Source: an uncultured Alphaproteobacteria bacterium (GTDB taxonomy: Bacteria; Pseudomonadota; Alphaproteobacteria; Caulobacterales; Caulobacteraceae). Taken from it: DNA of 12,118 nucleotides. The notes below the pieces were generated by a model. The model did no database searches. It saw only the letters and a program-made list of their open reading frames with translations, and had not been told where the DNA came from. Shown piece by piece: positions 1 to 5,325 of this stretch. The DNA lies in assembly GCA_937920085.1 (NCBI GenBank), contig CALETE010000028.1, positions 1-12,118 of the forward strand, written 5' to 3'. Position 1 is the stretch's first letter. The number at the start of each line of letters is the position of its first letter. The translations under genes were made by a program, and so were the position numbers.

Positions 1-1957
1 CATCGTCCCAAGGGACCGTCATGGCCGGTGCGTTAGATTGTCCGGCGTGCATGGTCGCTGACATAAGCAACCCTCCAATGGAATAGATGTTGATCATCCC
101 CTTGGACACGGACTCTGGCACCTCGAATATCGACGCGATTGGCTCACGCTTAGGCGGTCGGGTCTTCGTGGAAATTGTCAGGAAACGGTTCAAGAAACCG
201 TTGAACACGTCGTCCCCCTCGACCGCGGAATAGAATTCCTCCGCTGTGCTCGCGCCGTACAGGCTGAAGGCGGGGGATATCAGCGTGCGCGAGGGCATTT
301 GCGCATAGGCCGGCGTCTCGATCTCCCCGAACGAACTCCCCCAAACTTGGCGCATAATGCCGGTGATCGCTTGCTCGTGATTACCCGACTTGGCGCCATT
401 GATCCGCTTCAAGAACGAACCGAACTCATCCATGGCTGACAGGGTGAGAGGCTGGCTGGTCAGGGTGTTGACCACCGCCGCCATGGACGCAAAGCCGGAC
501 GGGCCATTGTGTGCCTTCATCGTGGCTGCAGTCAGGATGCGCCCGATGCATTTGAGCGGGTGATCCTTGCCCGCGCCGGTCGGAGCGATAGCCAGGACGT
601 ACAGGTGCGTCCCGCTCATAGTCGGCCCTGCGACCTTGCGCCCGGCTGCAGTCCCGACCAGGGTCATAGCCGCGCCTAATGCCAAGCCGCGTTGTGGCCG
701 CTGCGAACTCGCCTCGATCCAGTCCGTGATCTCGCCTAGAAGGCCGGGCACTCGAGTCAGGTGTTCGGGTAGCTCGCTGGGTTCTTGGGCGGTATTGATT
801 ACAGCGGGCGCCGGGGGGCTAACTAAGGGCTGCGATATGTCAGGCTTGAAGGCAGAAACTGTACATGTTGGCTGAACGTGTTCGATTTCCCGCGATTCCT
901 GTACATGTTTCGGCCGCTGCTCCAGGACGATCAATTCGGTAGGCGGGAATAGGCGGTCGCGTAGCCAGGCGGTCGCACCGGCCTGATCGAGCCCCTGCGC
1001 TTCCATGACTAGATCAATCGCTGATCCCGTCCAGTTGGTCCCAAAGTCCTTGATCCCGTTCGGCTGGATCGAGAGGTTCCGCTTGCGGTTCGGGATAGCT
1101 TGCCCGGTCGAAGACGGACGCCACGTCGCTAGAGCTTCATAGCCGCCACGCGCCGGCTGAAGTCCGTAAACATCTAGGTCGTAAACCCACGCCTCCAGGT
1201 TTGCGAGCGCGGCGACTTTCGTTTTTGAAAAGAAGTCGTCTGAATCTGGTAGGGGTGTCCCTGGCGCTGTCGCCCGCTTAGCCTTGCGAGCCGCCGCTGG
1301 CGCCCACCCAAGGGACTCAAGCGTCTCTTCCAGCACACACAGGTCATCGGCGTCGAACCGGGGTAGGTCACGCGCCGGCACGGGTCCGCTCATCCACACG
1401 TACTCAGGCCCGTCCGGGTGAATAGACGGCGGAATGACGGTCTGTCGGGTATCGAAGCCGGTCAACAGATCCACAAGCCTGTAGGAATGACCCGTGACCC
1501 CAGCCGCCTTGTCCTTAGCCTTGCTCGTCTCGTCATCATAGGGCGTAGACTTGATCTCAGGCGGCGCTCGATAGAAGCGAGTTTCCCCCTTTAGACCGCG
1601 CTTGCACATAGGCGAGTAGGGTAGGGCACCTAGAATATCACGCAGGATATCTGGGTCTGTCACATCCACGTCAACGGCAATCAGGCGGTCTTGTCCTACC
1701 GGAGAGCCTAGCACCAAGCCGACATTGGCATTTGGGTATGATCGCCATAGGCCAAGCTGAAACGCAGACGGCGAAGAGTCGCGGAGGTTCTGCCATTTCG
1801 GCATACCGCGCCACGTTCCCATGACGAACTCGCCCGGTGCCTTTCCGCGCCCGGCGTGCGAGGCGGTCGGCGGTACGATTGGAAGCGGATGATAGCCCAT
1901 CGCCACTAAATCCGTAGCGGTGCGAGCGAGAGGTGAGAGGGTACTGGAGTCAGTCAT
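1..1957 (-). CDS. Bifunctional DNA primase-polymerase / ATPase, 3' end beyond window
   Basis: Likely phage replication enzyme joining a primase-polymerase to a helicase-type ATPase. The frame is open from the ATG at 1957 to the left edge (652 residues), so the C-terminus is missing. Residues about 13-200 look like the Prim-Pol (AEP) fold: NANVGLVLG at 76-84, the acidic pair AVDVDV at 94-99 (D96, D98), and PPSIHPDG at 176-183. Residues about 305-336 (DFGTNWTGSAIDLV) resemble the degenerate zinc-finger-like segment often found after prim-pol domains. From about 440 on comes a DUF3987-like ATPase: Walker A APTGAGKD at 458-465, where Asp replaces the usual Ser/Thr after Lys, a Walker B candidate LSAMDEFG at 506-513, and a later NRF (590-592) that could hold an arginine finger. 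The start is preceded by GAAGGG four bases upstream. It is last in the visible operon, 50 bases after the 69-aa gene. Role inferred from domain order; family assignment is from memory of motifs. Confidence 0.9.
   Translation of the reverse strand, partial: MTDSSTLSPLARTATDLVAMGYHPLPIVPPTASHAGRGKAPGEFVMGTWRGMPKWQNLRDSSPSAFQLGLWRSYPNANVGLVLGSPVGQDRLIAVDVDVTDPDILRDILGALPYSPMCKRGLKGETRFYRAPPEIKSTPYDDETSKAKDKAAGVTGHSYRLVDLLTGFDTRQTVIPPSIHPDGPEYVWMSGPVPARDLPRFDADDLCVLEETLESLGWAPAAARKAKRATAPGTPLPDSDDFFSKTKVAALANLEAWVYDLDVYGLQPARGGYEALATWRPSSTGQAIPNRKRNLSIQPNGIKDFGTNWTGSAIDLVMEAQGLDQAGATAWLRDRLFPPTELIVLEQRPKHVQESREIEHVQPTCTVSAFKPDISQPLVSPPAPAVINTAQEPSELPEHLTRVPGLLGEITDWIEASSQRPQRGLALGAAMTLVGTAAGRKVAGPTMSGTHLYVLAIAPTGAGKDHPLKCIGRILTAATMKAHNGPSGFASMAAVVNTLTSQPLTLSAMDEFGSFLKRINGAKSGNHEQAITGIMRQVWGSSFGEIETPAYAQMPSRTLISPAFSLYGASTAEEFYSAVEGDDVFNGFLNRFLTISTKTRPPKREPIASIFEVPESVSKGMINIYSIGGLLMSATMHAGQSNAPAMTVPWDD
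859..909. repeat. Pair of 11-bp direct repeats 40 bp apart
   Basis: The 11-mer CTGTACATGTT occurs at 859-869 and again at 899-909, both containing the palindrome TGTACA. They lie inside the prim-pol gene in the low-complexity linker between the primase and ATPase halves, where they give the repeated tripeptide HVQ. The 40-bp spacing is close to four helical turns. They could be iterons or operators, or a chance local duplication; nothing else supports a function. Confidence 0.5.
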
Positions 1958-2007
1958 GCGACCCTTCAGGGGCGGGGGTGTTTGGGATATCGGGCGGCTA
2001 GTCGCAG
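1958..2007 (-). other. Short untranslated gap upstream of prim-pol
   Basis: Fifty bases between the stop of the 69-aa gene (2008) and the prim-pol ATG (1957), one of only two real gaps in the operon. It carries the GAAGGG ribosome-binding site for prim-pol at 1962-1967. I see no convincing promoter, hairpin or terminator in it. Confidence 0.6.
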
Positions 2008-2217
2008 CTAGAACGGAGGCTCCCGCTCCAGCGCCGTCATGTAGTCATCCAGCGCGGCTGAAAGTGTACCTGCCATGAATTTCGAGCAGAACATTTCAAA
2101 CTGAGGGACGGACAGCTTGGCTAAATCCGTCTCGCCAATGGACTGCAGGTACTGCCCCGCGCTGGCGCCACCACGCACGGCTGCAGATTTGGAAAGGGTG
2201 AATGTTGCTTCAGTCAC
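2008..2217 (-). CDS. Small phage protein, 69 aa, unknown function
   Basis: The start is GTG at 2217, overlapping the stop of the upstream 91-aa gene as GTGA and preceded by a strong AAGGAG seven bases away (2225-2230). The same frame stays open further upstream, to 2547, but that part lies wholly under the 91-aa and 90-aa genes and has no comparable ribosome-binding site. The protein is mildly acidic and probably mostly helical, with a single Cys (C44) and a C-terminal EREPPF. I do not recognise the family. It is the last small gene before prim-pol, which suggests a replication-linked accessory role only by position. Confidence 0.72.
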   Translation of the reverse strand: MTEATFTLSKSAAVRGGASAGQYLQSIGETDLAKLSVPQFEMFCSKFMAGTLSAALDDYMTALEREPPF

Positions 2218-2489
2218 CGTCCATCTCCTTCTGGGGGAAGGGGAACGCGGTAGCACTGGCGGATAGCAAAATCGGTGAAACCGGACGGGTCCATAAACGG
2301 ACCAAAGGGGTCCAAGTCCACGGACTTTCCACCCGGCCCAAAGACCGCCAATTTCTCGCCATACGGTTCCAACCAGCCACGGGTTTGCCGAGTGATATAG
2401 TCCAGCATTCGATGGTGTTTGGTCCAATTGATCACCCGACGAAGATTCGTCCGGCGCTTGATGTGTTCGATAGACCGACCCATCGTCAT
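2214..2489 (-). CDS. Hypothetical phage protein, 91 aa
   Basis: ATG at 2489 overlaps the stop of the upstream 90-aa gene (ATGA). The N-terminal third is basic (KRRTNLRRVINWTKHHR, about residues 11-27), and the C-terminal part is rich in Gly, Pro and Asp (DLDPFGPFMDPSGF near 58-71). The basic segment could contact nucleic acid, but no known DNA-binding motif is visible and there is only one Cys, so a zinc site is unlikely. Function unknown; coding status is supported by overlapping junctions at both ends. Confidence 0.75.
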   Translation of the reverse strand: MTMGRSIEHIKRRTNLRRVINWTKHHRMLDYITRQTRGWLEPYGEKLAVFGPGGKSVDLDPFGPFMDPSGFTDFAIRQCYRVPLPPEGDGR

Positions 2490-2758
2490 TCCCCATCCCC
2501 CCTGGTATCAGAGACAAGGGCTCGGCGGGCGGCCATGATGCCTTCAATGAACGGCCTGTGTGTCTCGCTCGGCCATGGGGTCGAATAGCCCGCAGCGGCT
2601 TGCAGAGCGTCTGTCATGCAGGACCAATAGGTCTCGTCCATTGTGGTGATGCCGAAGTGATCGACTGGCGCACCGTGGCGGGCTCGAATGGCATTGAACT
2701 CGCGCCAAGCCATCCAGCACAAAGCGCGCAGGTTTTCTTCCGTCAGAGGTCCAGTCAT
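2486..2758 (-). CDS. Hypothetical phage protein, 90 aa
   Basis: ATG at 2758 overlaps the previous stop as ATGA and has AAGGAG about eight bases upstream. The protein looks compact and helical, with the segment LCWMAWREFNAIRARHGAP at about 13-31, followed by DETYWSCM and a C-terminal helix IMAARRAL. Proteins of this size with a similar WMAWxEFNAIRARxGAP segment occur, as far as I recall, in other alphaproteobacterial phages, without known function. No transmembrane segment or signal peptide. Confidence 0.78.
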   Translation of the reverse strand: MTGPLTEENLRALCWMAWREFNAIRARHGAPVDHFGITTMDETYWSCMTDALQAAAGYSTPWPSETHRPFIEGIMAARRALVSDTRGDGE

Positions 2759-2943
2759 TCCCCGGTCTCCTTCTGTGTGGGGCGGTTCTCAAGGGCGTCG
2801 GCGGCTTGGTGCAGGGTGGCGGCGGCGTCTTTGCGCCAAAACCCAAGTCCTTCGGAGTTTGTTCGCATTCGCACCGCAGCGGCCTTTTCATGCCACACGG
2901 CTATAGCCCTCACCCGTTCAGCTAGGGGTCTGGGGTCGGTCAT
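2755..2943 (-). CDS. Hypothetical phage protein, 62 aa
   Basis: The start is ATG at 2943, which forms ATGA with the stop of the 52-aa zinc-ribbon gene and has AAGGA nine bases upstream. The same frame extends seven codons further to 2964, but those codons lie inside the upstream gene and lack a better site. The protein is helical and Ala-rich (WHEKAAAVRMRTNSEGLGFWRKDAAATLHQAADALE), with a polar tail. It may be a small helical hairpin that binds a partner; function unknown. Confidence 0.75.
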   Translation of the reverse strand: MTDPRPLAERVRAIAVWHEKAAAVRMRTNSEGLGFWRKDAAATLHQAADALENRPTQKETGE

Positions 2944-3098
2944 TGGCAATTTTCCTTTTCGCAACGCGCTTCAAGGCAATTCGAGCAAAGGAGCGTGTCG
3001 AACAATTCAAAAGCCTCGACGTTGATCTCTAGGAGTTCTTCGCCGCAATCGGGGCATAGGGGCTGTTCGTCATCTATGGGGTAATCAGCCTCGCTCAC
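2940..3098 (-). CDS. Zinc-ribbon microprotein, 52 aa
   Basis: This short gene reads from GTG at 3098 to TGA at 2940-2942. The GTG overlaps the stop of the 22-aa frame as GTGA and is preceded by a perfect GGAGG seven bases upstream (3106-3110). Its stop overlaps the next ATG (2943) as ATGA. The protein has two CxxC knuckles, CPDC at 15-18 and CSNC at 38-41, plus C46 and C51, so a four-Cys zinc site is likely. The region between the knuckles is acidic and hydrophobic (EELLEINVEAFELFDTLL). The layout is that of a zinc-ribbon protein that binds protein or nucleic acid; the target is unknown. Acidic overall, so direct DNA binding is less likely than protein binding. Confidence 0.8.
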   Translation of the reverse strand: MSEADYPIDDEQPLCPDCGEELLEINVEAFELFDTLLCSNCLEARCEKENCQ

Positions 3099-3163
3099 TT
3101 CACCACCTCCAGTTCATCCGGCAGGGTGATGCGTGGTCCCCAGGTGAAACTGCTAGGCGTCAT
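3095..3163 (-). CDS. Possible 22-aa peptide filling the gap before the zinc-ribbon gene
   Basis: ATG at 3163 lies inside the end of the 91-aa gene (11-base overlap) and is preceded by GAGGGG six bases upstream. It runs 22 codons to TGA at 3095-3097, which overlaps the GTG of the zinc-ribbon gene. Without it there would be an unexplained 54-base gap in an otherwise gapless gene train. The peptide (MTPSSFTWGP followed by RITLPDELEVVK) has no recognisable motif. It may be a real microprotein or only a coupling leader that brings ribosomes to the next GTG. Confidence 0.45.
   Translation of the reverse strand: MTPSSFTWGPRITLPDELEVVK
3106..3110 (-). promoter_or_regulatory. Ribosome-binding site fixing the GTG start of the zinc-ribbon gene
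   Basis: GGAGG on the minus strand, seven bases upstream of GTG at 3098. It is the main evidence that the 52-aa gene is translated from a non-ATG start. Confidence 0.75.
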
Positions 3164-3428
3164 TTTGAGCCCCTCGCATTTGCTTGACGATGTATGCTGA
3201 AAGCCCGGCGAAAGACGTTTCGCGGATAACCGACCACGGCAAGTCCAAGGTGATGACTTGGTCGTCCATGACAATCCCGACTTTGAAGCTGGGTTGAGAT
3301 CGAGCGGCTGCAAGCTTCACGGCAAACCGAGCGTCGATCTTGTCTCCGCGCTCGGCGGCGATAAGCGTAGAGGCGATCTTGTCGGCCTGGACTTTCAGAG
3401 CGTTCAAGTGTGAGTGCTTTGTGGTCAT
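3153..3428 (-). CDS. Hypothetical phage protein, 91 aa
   Basis: ATG at 3428 overlaps the upstream stop as ATGA, with AAGG about seven to nine bases upstream. The N-terminal half is a Lys/Ala-rich helix (LKVQADKIASTLIAAERG). The C-terminal half reads FKVGIVMDDQVITLDLPW followed by SVIRETSFAGLSAYIVKQM, like a beta-hairpin followed by helices. I recall similar small proteins ('MDDxVIxLxxPWxxIRET') in alphaproteobacterial phages, all of unknown function. No zinc site or membrane segment. Confidence 0.8.
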   Translation of the reverse strand: MTTKHSHLNALKVQADKIASTLIAAERGDKIDARFAVKLAAARSQPSFKVGIVMDDQVITLDLPWSVIRETSFAGLSAYIVKQMRGAQNDA

Positions 3429-3766
3429 GTCCCCACCTTTTCGCCGTCATGCGTCCAGATAAACTCGCCGTCCTTGCCGACCGGAAAGTGAGAGCGACAA
3501 CCGGCGCAGAACGTGCCGCTGTAAAATTCAGGGTCGCGGGCATAAGTCTCCGACAGGGAGCGCCCCATGGTTGTGACGGTTCCACAGCGCAGGTGTCTGT
3601 ATGCGTCACGGTAGGGTCGAACAAAGCCCTTGGCGCGCTCTTCCTCCGCCAGGACCACATAACCCTTCTGCATCCCCGTCTCAGGCTCTATCTCACGGTG
3701 GCCGGGATAAATTTGAGTGCCGTCGCTTAGCATCTTGCGGGGTTCTTCGTCTGTCTGGTCGGTCAT
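3425..3766 (-). CDS. Conserved phage protein with Cys/His zinc-site candidates, 113 aa
   Basis: The start is ATG at 3766, forming ATGA with the upstream stop and preceded by GGAGA; the frame extends 19 codons further upstream but that part underlies the previous gene. The middle carries a block I recognise from many phage hypothetical proteins: KGYVVLAEEERAKGFVRP (35-52) followed by YRHLRCGTVTTMG (56-68) and ETYARDPEFYSGTFCAGC (73-90). C61, C87, C90 and H93 could bind one zinc ion. The C-terminus ends in EFIWTHDGEKVGT. The function of this family is unknown to me; conservation across phages suggests a regular early-gene role. Confidence 0.85.
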   Translation of the reverse strand: MTDQTDEEPRKMLSDGTQIYPGHREIEPETGMQKGYVVLAEEERAKGFVRPYRDAYRHLRCGTVTTMGRSLSETYARDPEFYSGTFCAGCRSHFPVGKDGEFIWTHDGEKVGT

Positions 3767-4158
3767 TGATTCTCTCCAAGGGCGGTGCGGGCGAGGCCTT
3801 CGGCTATGTCGAGAGCGGGCCACGGGTAGGCCAATCCGCTGACCAGCCGGACGGCAGAAGCAAACCCAGTCTCACCGCAGACGGCGTGAAGCATTTCCCG
3901 CAGCGCCCCTCTCAGGGCCGCGTTCTCAGCCTCTAGGGCGTCTTCACTGTTACAAGAGCGCAACGGAGTGACTTTGCAATTGGCCGCGCGGAGGTTTGCT
4001 GGATGAATTGCGAGAGGGATTGAGGTTGCAAGGGGGTCATCGAAACAGACGTTAAAAACGCCAAGCGGGCCGAAGCCTAGGTTTATTCCGTCAAATATCA
4101 CGCGAACGCGCTCCCCTTTGGCAAGGGCATGAAGTTCGTCAATCTGTTCCTGGGTCAT
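3763..4158 (-). CDS. Hypothetical phage protein, 131 aa
   Basis: ATG at 4158 overlaps the previous stop as ATGA, with AAGGA about nine bases upstream. Residues 1-60 look like a small beta-rich domain (RVRVIFDGINLGFGPLGVF), and 71-91 form a short Leu/Ala/Glu heptad-like helix (SEDALEAENAALRGALREML). This layout, a small folded part followed by a short coiled coil and a helical tail, is frequent among phage early proteins of unknown role. No catalytic motif is visible; C38, C61, C69 and C94 are too scattered to argue for zinc. Confidence 0.78.
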   Translation of the reverse strand: MTQEQIDELHALAKGERVRVIFDGINLGFGPLGVFNVCFDDPLATSIPLAIHPANLRAANCKVTPLRSCNSEDALEAENAALRGALREMLHAVCGETGFASAVRLVSGLAYPWPALDIAEGLARTALGENQ

Positions 4159-4541
4159 TGTCCGAGTTCCTTCAGAAGAGCGCGGGCTTCATTGTGAGCG
4201 GTTGTCATGTCGAAACTGTCGTCTCGCCAAACAGCCTCGGTCAGCCGCTTCAACCCCTCCACCAGCTTGTCATGACTGGCTAGGCGGGCGGCGATCTGGG
4301 CGATGGAGTGTTCGCGGCCACTGGGTTCGGCTTCCCACAGTTGCAGGGCTTCATGCGCTCGCGCCTTATCAAGTTCCTCCGCGGTCCGTTGTCGCCTTGC
4401 TGCTTCCATCCGCGCCATGCGCCGGTAGTATTTTCGATTGACGCCAGGCCCACCCCATCGGCGCCATTCCTCTCCGCGCCGAATGGCGGACTGCCTGAAC
4501 AGTTCCATGGCGCGGCGTTCATTGGGTGTGAGGGTGTCCAT
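4155..4541 (-). CDS. Hypothetical helical, basic phage protein, 128 aa
   Basis: ATG at 4541 shares one base with the stop of the CtrA-like gene (TGATG). The ribosome-binding site is weak (GAGGG about ten bases upstream), which suggests translation coupled to the regulator before it. The first 60 residues are strongly basic and helical (RRAMELFRQSAIRRGEEWRR, then YYRRMARMEAARRQRTAEEL), and the rest is helical and mixed in charge. No known domain is recognised. The coupling to a DNA-binding regulator could mean a partner relationship, but that is inference from position. Confidence 0.75.
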   Translation of the reverse strand: MDTLTPNERRAMELFRQSAIRRGEEWRRWGGPGVNRKYYRRMARMEAARRQRTAEELDKARAHEALQLWEAEPSGREHSIAQIAARLASHDKLVEGLKRLTEAVWRDDSFDMTTAHNEARALLKELGQ

Positions 4542-4933
4542 CAGTGTTCGACCCTCAGTGCTTTCTCGACCTTCTCAACGCCCGCCTGGGTCAGCATGTA
4601 GCCGCGCGCCCACAAGGTATCGATGCACTCACTCCCGATCTTCTTCCGCAATTTGCAGATGAACACGTCGATGATCTGGATCTCAGGCTCATCGCGCTCG
4701 TTGTACATGGCCGACATGCAAATCTCTTTGCTCAGAACACGGCCCGCCCTGGCATAGAGGGTCATAAGCAATGCCCCCTCTTTGGGGCTTAGTCCCAGCA
4801 TTGAACTGACACGCGCGACCTGATCCATGCGCGTTGCTATGCCCAATTCTCGCTTGTAGTGGTCGCGCTCGTGCGTAAGGTCGGCGATGATGTTCTGCAT
4901 GGCGGCGATCTGCGCCTGTGGGGAGAGGGTCAA
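4541..4933 (-). CDS. CtrA-like winged-helix DNA-binding protein without receiver domain, 130 aa
   Basis: Predicted DNA-binding regulator. Residues about 45-115 match the OmpR/PhoB-type winged helix of CtrA, the alphaproteobacterial cell-cycle regulator: LSPKEGALLMTLYARAG (48-64), DEPEIQIIDVFICKLRKK (81-98), nearly the CtrA recognition-helix sequence, and WARGYML (108-114) in the wing. There is no phospho-receiver domain; instead residues 1-35 form a short helix or coiled coil (NIIADLTHERDHYKRELG). It starts at TTG (4933), overlapping the upstream stop as TTGA with AAAGG seven bases before it; the next ATG (codon 12) would remove part of the coiled coil. It directly follows the GcrA-like gene. 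It may bind CtrA boxes or related sites in phage or host promoters without phosphorylation control. CtrA resemblance is visible; target and effect are inferred. Confidence 0.88.
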   Translation of the reverse strand: MTLSPQAQIAAMQNIIADLTHERDHYKRELGIATRMDQVARVSSMLGLSPKEGALLMTLYARAGRVLSKEICMSAMYNERDEPEIQIIDVFICKLRKKIGSECIDTLWARGYMLTQAGVEKVEKALRVEH

Positions 4934-5325
4934 TTCATCACCTTTGGGTTCACGGTTTTTCCAGCTATGCGCATCAGGCAGGCCCGGCAGTACGGGCGCC
5001 CGTCGGCTTGCGGCTCTGCGCAGAACAGTTGGTTGAAGCCCTCAGCGTCCCCGACTGGGAACTTGCACTGCCCTGGGTCTAGGTCGATCATCCGCTTTGC
5101 GCCTGGCCCGGCCTCCCACGTAGGTAGCGGGGGTAGGGCAGGGCGCTCAGGCTCATCGCTCCGCCGCTCGGCCAGGGTCTTGCGTGGGCGGTAGTCGCAG
5201 ACGGTCGGCTGATAGTCGTCGTCCAGGACCGAGCTCTTACCGACCGCCATGAGCGCAGCCGCAAGGTGGTTACTCGCCTCGCGCCCGTGTCCCCGCCTAG
5301 GCGTGGCCTCCATTGTCATGCTCAT
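4930..5325 (-). CDS. GcrA-like protein keeping the zinc-binding C-terminus, 131 aa
   Basis: The C-terminal 50 residues match the Cys-rich end of GcrA, an alphaproteobacterial transcription factor that works with sigma-70 at CcrM-methylated promoters: CKFPVGD at 87-93, FCAEP at 101-105, GRPYCRACL at 109-117. C87, C102, C113 and C116 can bind zinc. The N-terminal helix-turn-helix that GcrA uses on DNA is not evident; residues 1-80 are polar and Pro-rich (PERPALPPLPTW). So it may keep the part that contacts RNA polymerase or another partner. The start at 5325 shares a base with the helicase stop (TAATG) and has AGGA nine bases upstream; the frame runs on to 5418, but that stretch is under the helicase. 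The neighbouring CtrA-like gene strengthens the cell-cycle interpretation. Confidence 0.82.
   Translation of the reverse strand: MSMTMEATPRRGHGREASNHLAAALMAVGKSSVLDDDYQPTVCDYRPRKTLAERRSDEPERPALPPLPTWEAGPGAKRMIDLDPGQCKFPVGDAEGFNQLFCAEPQADGRPYCRACLMRIAGKTVNPKVMN
4941..4945 (-). promoter_or_regulatory. Ribosome-binding site for the TTG start of the CtrA-like gene
   Basis: AAAGG on the minus strand, seven bases before TTG at 4933. It supports the rare TTG start over the internal ATG at codon 12. Confidence 0.6.

Noticed and set aside
1174..1371. A 65-aa minus-strand frame
   Set aside because: It lies inside the prim-pol gene in a different frame and has no supporting feature.
2218..2547. A 179-aa version of the 69-aa protein starting at 2547
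   Set aside because: The extra part is wholly beneath two other genes, is Pro/Trp/Arg-rich without pattern and lacks the strong ribosome-binding site seen before GTG 2217.
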